Assembly: GCA_002408445.1 (NCBI GenBank)
Contig: DHSK01000148.1
Coordinates: 1 to 10,147, forward strand
Direction: 5' to 3'
DNA: 10,147 bases
Source: Syntrophomonas sp. UBA5288
GTDB taxonomy: Bacteria; Bacillota; Syntrophomonadia; Syntrophomonadales; Syntrophomonadaceae
The notes under the pieces: generated by a model
Told to the model about the DNA's origin: nothing
Databases searched by the model: none
What the model saw: the letters and a program-made list of their open reading frames with translations, nothing else
Translations under genes and position numbers: made by a program
Part shown: in pieces, positions 7,277 through 10,147 of the stretch
How positions within the stretch are numbered: the first letter of the stretch is position 1
Layout of the letters: every line of letters starts with the position of its first letter

Positions 7277-8554
7277 ATGCCAGTTTCAAGCAACAACAAT
7301 AAAGTAGAACAAACTAAGTTAGAAGAATCTACCCCCATTAACCTGACTCGGAAGTATGTGATGGATCAGGCCGGGGAAATCGAAAAGAAACTGCTCCGAA
7401 AGCTGTGTGAGCATATAGAATCAGGTGCTTTCAGTGTGGTTTTCTGGGATGGAACAGAGGAAAAATACGGGGACGGGACCCCTTTCTTTAAACTAATTAT
7501 TAGAGATAGGTCCTTAATTGGGAAGCTGATGAAAAATCCTTCCCTGGCTTTTTGCGAGGCCTACGTTGATGGGCTGATTGAATTGGAAGGTCACATAGAA
7601 GAAGTAATCAGGCTGATACACTTAAACAAGAACTTAATTGAGAAATATGAGGTGGGGAAAACCGGACGAAAGGTCACATCTATGTTGCACAAATCTGTGA
7701 TTGAAAGACAGAAAAAGGAGGTAAGCCATCATTACGACCTGGGAAATGACTTCTTTGCTCTCTGGCTGGATCCTACGATGAGTTACTCCTGTGCTTACTT
7801 CTGCTCGCCGGATGATACATTAGAAAAGGCGCAACTGCAAAAGATTGATCATACCCTCATGAAACTTCAGCTTAAACCAGGAGAAAAGCTATTGGATATA
7901 GGCAGTGGCTGGGGTTGGCTGATTATCCGAGCAGCCCGGCAGTATGGCGTAAAAGCCACTGGAATTACAGTTAGTAAAGAACAGCACGACCGAACCAAAC
8001 AACGCATTGAGGAACTGGAGCTGGGTCACCTGGTGGATGTTTTACTAATGGACTACCGGGAGCTGGCAGCTACAGGCAACAAATTCGACAAAGTAGTTAG
8101 TGTGGGAATGTTCGAGCATGTGGGGCAGGGAGGTATGCCTGTTTATATGGCAGCTATCAGAGATATGCTCAAGACTGGAGGGTTGTCACTTTTGCATACT
8201 ATTACCCATACAACTGAGGGCCCTGTAAATCCCTGGATAGAAAAATATATATTCCCCGGTGGCTACATTCCTTCTCTTCGTGAGACCGTTTGGTTACTGC
8301 CTGAGTACGATTTTAACCTGCTGGACGTAGAGTGTTTGCGGATGCACTATGCTATGACACTAGATCATTGGGCTGCCAATTTTGAAAAAAACCTGAAAAT
8401 AGTAAGAGAAAAATTCGACGAGAGGTTTATTCGCATGTGGCGCATGTACCTGCAATCCTGTGCTGCTTCTTTCCGTTACAGTGGTCTGTCTATTCACCAG
8501 CTGCTCTTCTCCAAAGACTTAAATAACAGCCTGGTACTTACGCGTGAATATTAA
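7277..8554 (+). CDS. cfa: Cyclopropane-fatty-acyl-phospholipid synthase
   Basis: A 425-residue enzyme that uses S-adenosylmethionine to add a methylene bridge across cis double bonds of phospholipid acyl chains at the inner face of the membrane. The N-terminal lipid-binding domain (about 30-130) precedes the catalytic domain. The catalytic domain shows HHYDLGNDFF (151-160), MSYSCAYF with C172, the SAM-binding LLDIGSGWGWL (205-215), SVGMFEHVG with E280, LLHTI with H307, YIFPGGYIPS, and the late Y358. By comparison with the E. coli enzyme, these Cys, Glu, His and Tyr residues match the bicarbonate-binding active site, so the enzyme should be active. Start at 7277 follows a purine-rich AGGAGTGAGAGGG site. 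It stands alone on its strand, opposite a lipid-type reductase gene. Other methylene/methyl-transferring members of the family (e.g. mycolic-type) are possible but less likely. Confidence 0.94.
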   Translation: MPVSSNNNKVEQTKLEESTPINLTRKYVMDQAGEIEKKLLRKLCEHIESGAFSVVFWDGTEEKYGDGTPFFKLIIRDRSLIGKLMKNPSLAFCEAYVDGLIELEGHIEEVIRLIHLNKNLIEKYEVGKTGRKVTSMLHKSVIERQKKEVSHHYDLGNDFFALWLDPTMSYSCAYFCSPDDTLEKAQLQKIDHTLMKLQLKPGEKLLDIGSGWGWLIIRAARQYGVKATGITVSKEQHDRTKQRIEELELGHLVDVLLMDYRELAATGNKFDKVVSVGMFEHVGQGGMPVYMAAIRDMLKTGGLSLLHTITHTTEGPVNPWIEKYIFPGGYIPSLRETVWLLPEYDFNLLDVECLRMHYAMTLDHWAANFEKNLKIVREKFDERFIRMWRMYLQSCAASFRYSGLSIHQLLFSKDLNNSLVLTREY

Positions 8555-8931
8555 TTAATTGATTGAGCAGAATAATTAGGCTCTGTTCGTTGAGAAGGCC
8601 AGATTCACTTTTTGTGTATTAATACCTTGAACAATTAAATAGGAGATGACCATAGGCATTAAAAGATATAACATATGTAATGCCTATGGTAACCAGACCT
8701 AAAATAAACAGAAAAACTTATCTCGATTTACTGTATTCACCAGGTTAAGTCAAAGAAATTGGCTGTAAACAAGGTTGACCATACCGGGGTTATTAGTTAT
8801 AATGATGGCATAAAAACAGATACGAACTTTTATGTGTCTTTAACAGCCGATTAAAAGCAGATATACAATTTCGTTAGAAACAAGATTAAATCTAACCCGG
8901 TTATATCTAAATTTAATAATTGGCAATTGAT
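8555..8931. other. AT-rich gene-free stretch between cfa and the glycine riboswitch
   Basis: About 375 bp with no gene that I can support. It holds a perfect 13-bp inverted repeat (8649-8690, listed separately). It also holds a 48-codon open stretch (8708-8851, ending in TAA at 8852) with no credible start or ribosome site. Its translation includes KVDHTGVISYND, loosely like the C-terminal part of some insertion-sequence transposases. The promoter for the riboswitch transcript must lie at the right end; TAATAAT near 8914-8920 is a possible -10 element, without a clear -35. Confidence 0.4.
8649..8690. repeat. Perfect 13-bp inverted repeat (hairpin)
   Basis: ACCATAGGCATTA at 8649-8661 is matched exactly by its reverse complement at 8678-8690, with a 16-base AT-rich spacer. 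It lies 95 bp after the cfa stop. No T-tract follows on either strand, so it is not a standard rho-independent terminator. It may be a weak transcript end, an operator, or the ends of a small decayed element. Confidence 0.7.
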
Positions 8932-9103
8932 GGTTGCGGAAGAATGAGCTTGGCTCATACCGAAGAAGCAAGTCACTATGTGTCCCCCTTAGTGATGAAA
9001 CTCTCAGGTCCAAGGACCGCAGCCGGATGCAACTCTGGAAAGTCATTATGACACCGAAGGGGCAAACCCTCTAAGGGTGAATCTCTCAGGTTTTAAAACA
9101 GAG
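8932..9103 (+). ncRNA. Tandem glycine riboswitch
   Basis: Two consecutive glycine aptamers. Aptamer I (about 8932-9033) is closed by GTTGC (8933-8937) pairing with GCAAC (9029-9033); it contains ACCGAAGAAGCAA and the conserved core GAAACTCTCAGGT. Aptamer II (about 9033-9103) begins with CAACTCTGGA, contains ACACCGAAGGGGCAA and GTGAATCTCTCAGGT, and closes with CTCTG (9033-9037) pairing to CAGAG (9099-9103). These are hallmark sequences of the gcvT/glycine class. Bases 9102-9103 are shared with the following terminator stem, so glycine-stabilised aptamer II and the terminator compete. This predicts that glycine turns expression on. The downstream genes belong to a glycine reductase operon, which fits. 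Confidence 0.93.
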
Positions 9104-9135
9104 AGCGGGCAACAATGTTGCAACGCTCTTTTTTT
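9102..9135 (+). terminator. Riboswitch expression-platform terminator
   Basis: A rho-independent terminator: AGAGCG (9102-9107) pairs with CGCTCT (9124-9129) and, inside, GCAAC (9109-9113) pairs with GTTGC (9117-9121), with small bulges and an AAT loop. Seven T residues follow (9129-9135). Its left arm overlaps the closing stem of glycine aptamer II, giving a switch between read-through and termination about 55 bp before grdX. Confidence 0.9.
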
Positions 9136-9190
9136 ATGCATAAAAAGGAATTAAGCCTGAAAGCAAATTCCTCGGTTGGGAGTTGATGAC

Positions 9191-9580
9191 TTGTTATACG
9201 AAGAGCTGCTTATAATTACGAATAATCCTCTGGTAAAGAATATTCCTGCTTTTGAATACTCCTGGGTAGAGGGGGATTGCCGGGAGGTAATTATGCACGC
9301 TTATAACCTGGTGGCTTTAGGCCATCAACTCATCTCACATCCTCTGTCGGGGAGTATCAAACCCAACCAAAATCCCTATAAATCAATCATTATCACCAAA
9401 CGGCCAGGTGAGGTGGATATCCGGGCTCTAAACCTGATCGGCAATTGTTTGCTGAAAACGGAGGAGCTCATGCAAAACAAGATCCAAATTGATCTTAAAG
9501 CTGTTTATGGGGATGACCTGCAGCTGGTGGATCAGGATATATTGCTAACTGCGCTTCAGTCATTTCAAGAAGGTAGGTGA
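9191..9580 (+). CDS. grdX: GrdX family protein
   Basis: A protein of 129 residues in the GrdX family, the small soluble protein usually encoded first in glycine reductase (grd) operons; its biochemical role is not established. The recognisable features are the opening LIITNNPLV, a VVMHAYNLVALGHQLISHPLSGSI-like middle (here EVIMHAYNLVALGHQL), and PNQNPYKSIIITK. The TTG start at 9191 is preferred because GGGAG at 9178-9182 lies eight bases upstream and the protein then starts close to the conserved strand. An earlier in-frame TTG at 9176 lacks a ribosome site. The gene lies under the glycine riboswitch and is followed after 7 bp by the thioredoxin reductase gene, so the two are cotranscribed. 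Presence of GrdX implies glycine-fermenting (Stickland) capacity. Confidence 0.88.
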   Translation: MLYEELLIITNNPLVKNIPAFEYSWVEGDCREVIMHAYNLVALGHQLISHPLSGSIKPNQNPYKSIIITKRPGEVDIRALNLIGNCLLKTEELMQNKIQIDLKAVYGDDLQLVDQDILLTALQSFQEGR

Positions 9581-9587
9581 TTTTATC

Positions 9588-10147
9588 ATGGATAATCTTT
9601 ATGACCTCCTGATTTTAGGTGGTGGACCTGCAGGAATGGCAGCCGGGGTATATGGTGCCCGCTCCAGACTTAAAACCGGCATCATTGAAAAAGGCAGGCC
9701 GGGTGGACAAGCTGCTACTACCGAGGAGCTGGAAAACTATCCGGGTTTCGGGCCGGGTACTACCGGGCCGGGGCTTACCCAATCCATGGCTGACCATGCG
9801 GCTGAATTTGGAGCCAATTTCATTAAAGATACCGTAGTTTCCATGGATTTATTCAGTTCCCCCAAGAAGGTTGGTGGTAAAAAAGATGACTACTTTGCTA
9901 AAGCCGTTATTTTTGCCATGGGTGCCGAGCCCAGGATGCTGGGTATACCGGGCGAAGGCCGGATGAGGGGTAAAGGAGTCAGCTACTGTGCCACCTGTGA
10001 TGCCGATCTGTTTACCGAACTGGATGTAATTGTAGTAGGAAGTGGTGATGCCGCTATTGAGGAAGCGGAGTATCTTACCCGATTCGCGGAAAATGTTACG
10101 GTCATTGTAATCCATGACGAAGGCAAGGTAGATGCCAACCGGGTTTC
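9588..10147 (+). CDS. trxB: Thioredoxin reductase, N-terminal part (runs off right edge)
   Basis: About 186 codons of an NADPH-dependent thioredoxin reductase are visible. It opens with an FAD-binding GGGPAG motif (about 11-16). Next come GRPGGQA and a TTEELENYPGF segment typical of TrxB, then an AMGAEP strand-turn and the redox-active CATC (in SYCATCDAD). The NADPH-binding VVGSGDAA begins near the window end. The active-site pair is Cys-Cys, with no in-frame TGA, so this subunit is not a selenoprotein. ATG 9588 follows the AAGGTAGGTGA ribosome site that overlaps the end of grdX. In grd operons this enzyme supplies electrons through thioredoxin to glycine reductase, with trxA and the grdEABCD genes normally following. 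Being in that operon, it should be induced by glycine via the riboswitch. Confidence 0.93.
   Translation, partial: MDNLYDLLILGGGPAGMAAGVYGARSRLKTGIIEKGRPGGQAATTEELENYPGFGPGTTGPGLTQSMADHAAEFGANFIKDTVVSMDLFSSPKKVGGKKDDYFAKAVIFAMGAEPRMLGIPGEGRMRGKGVSYCATCDADLFTELDVIVVGSGDAAIEEAEYLTRFAENVTVIVIHDEGKVDANRV

Noticed and set aside
8840..9046. 68-codon leftward open frame over the riboswitch
   Set aside because: It is antisense to the conserved glycine aptamer I and shows no protein features.

Overview
The window reads as chromosomal DNA of an anaerobic, low-to-moderate GC Firmicute. My guess is a Clostridia/Peptococcaceae-type organism, from strong AGGAGG-like ribosome sites, TTG/GTG starts, copper genes of Firmicutes type, and a glycine riboswitch in front of a glycine reductase operon. 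That lineage is inferred from style and gene content, not from a database match.

Left part (1-5855): a copper-handling island built on a divergent intergenic region (about 2369-2756). Leftward genes are a 106-residue membrane protein of unknown role, then a three-domain fusion (HMA metal-binding domain, DsbD/TauE-like membrane domain, cupredoxin-like tail), then the first 159 codons of a membrane sensor histidine kinase that runs off the left edge. Rightward genes are a His/Cys-rich small membrane protein, the Cu(I)-exporting P1B-ATPase CopA with two HMA domains, and the chaperone CopZ. Four HMA domains therefore lie within about 3.8 kb. Together they suggest capture of Cu(I) by chaperones, export by CopA, and further handling by membrane or extracytoplasmic proteins. 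No CsoR or CopY gene is visible, so the sensor kinase is the only regulator candidate inside the window.

Middle part (5855-8930): a geranylgeranyl-reductase-family flavoprotein (leftward) and a cyclopropane-fatty-acyl-phospholipid synthase (rightward) share a 255-bp divergent upstream region. Both families modify lipid chains. Behind the synthase lies about 375 bp of AT-rich, gene-free DNA with a perfect 13-bp inverted repeat and possibly a decayed coding remnant.

Right part (8932-10147): a tandem glycine riboswitch with a rho-independent terminator precedes grdX and the start of a thioredoxin reductase gene, which is cut by the right edge. This is the usual head of a glycine reductase (Stickland) operon. 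The selenoprotein subunits would be expected just beyond the window. Two partial genes at the edges (the histidine kinase and the thioredoxin reductase) were recovered by direct translation.
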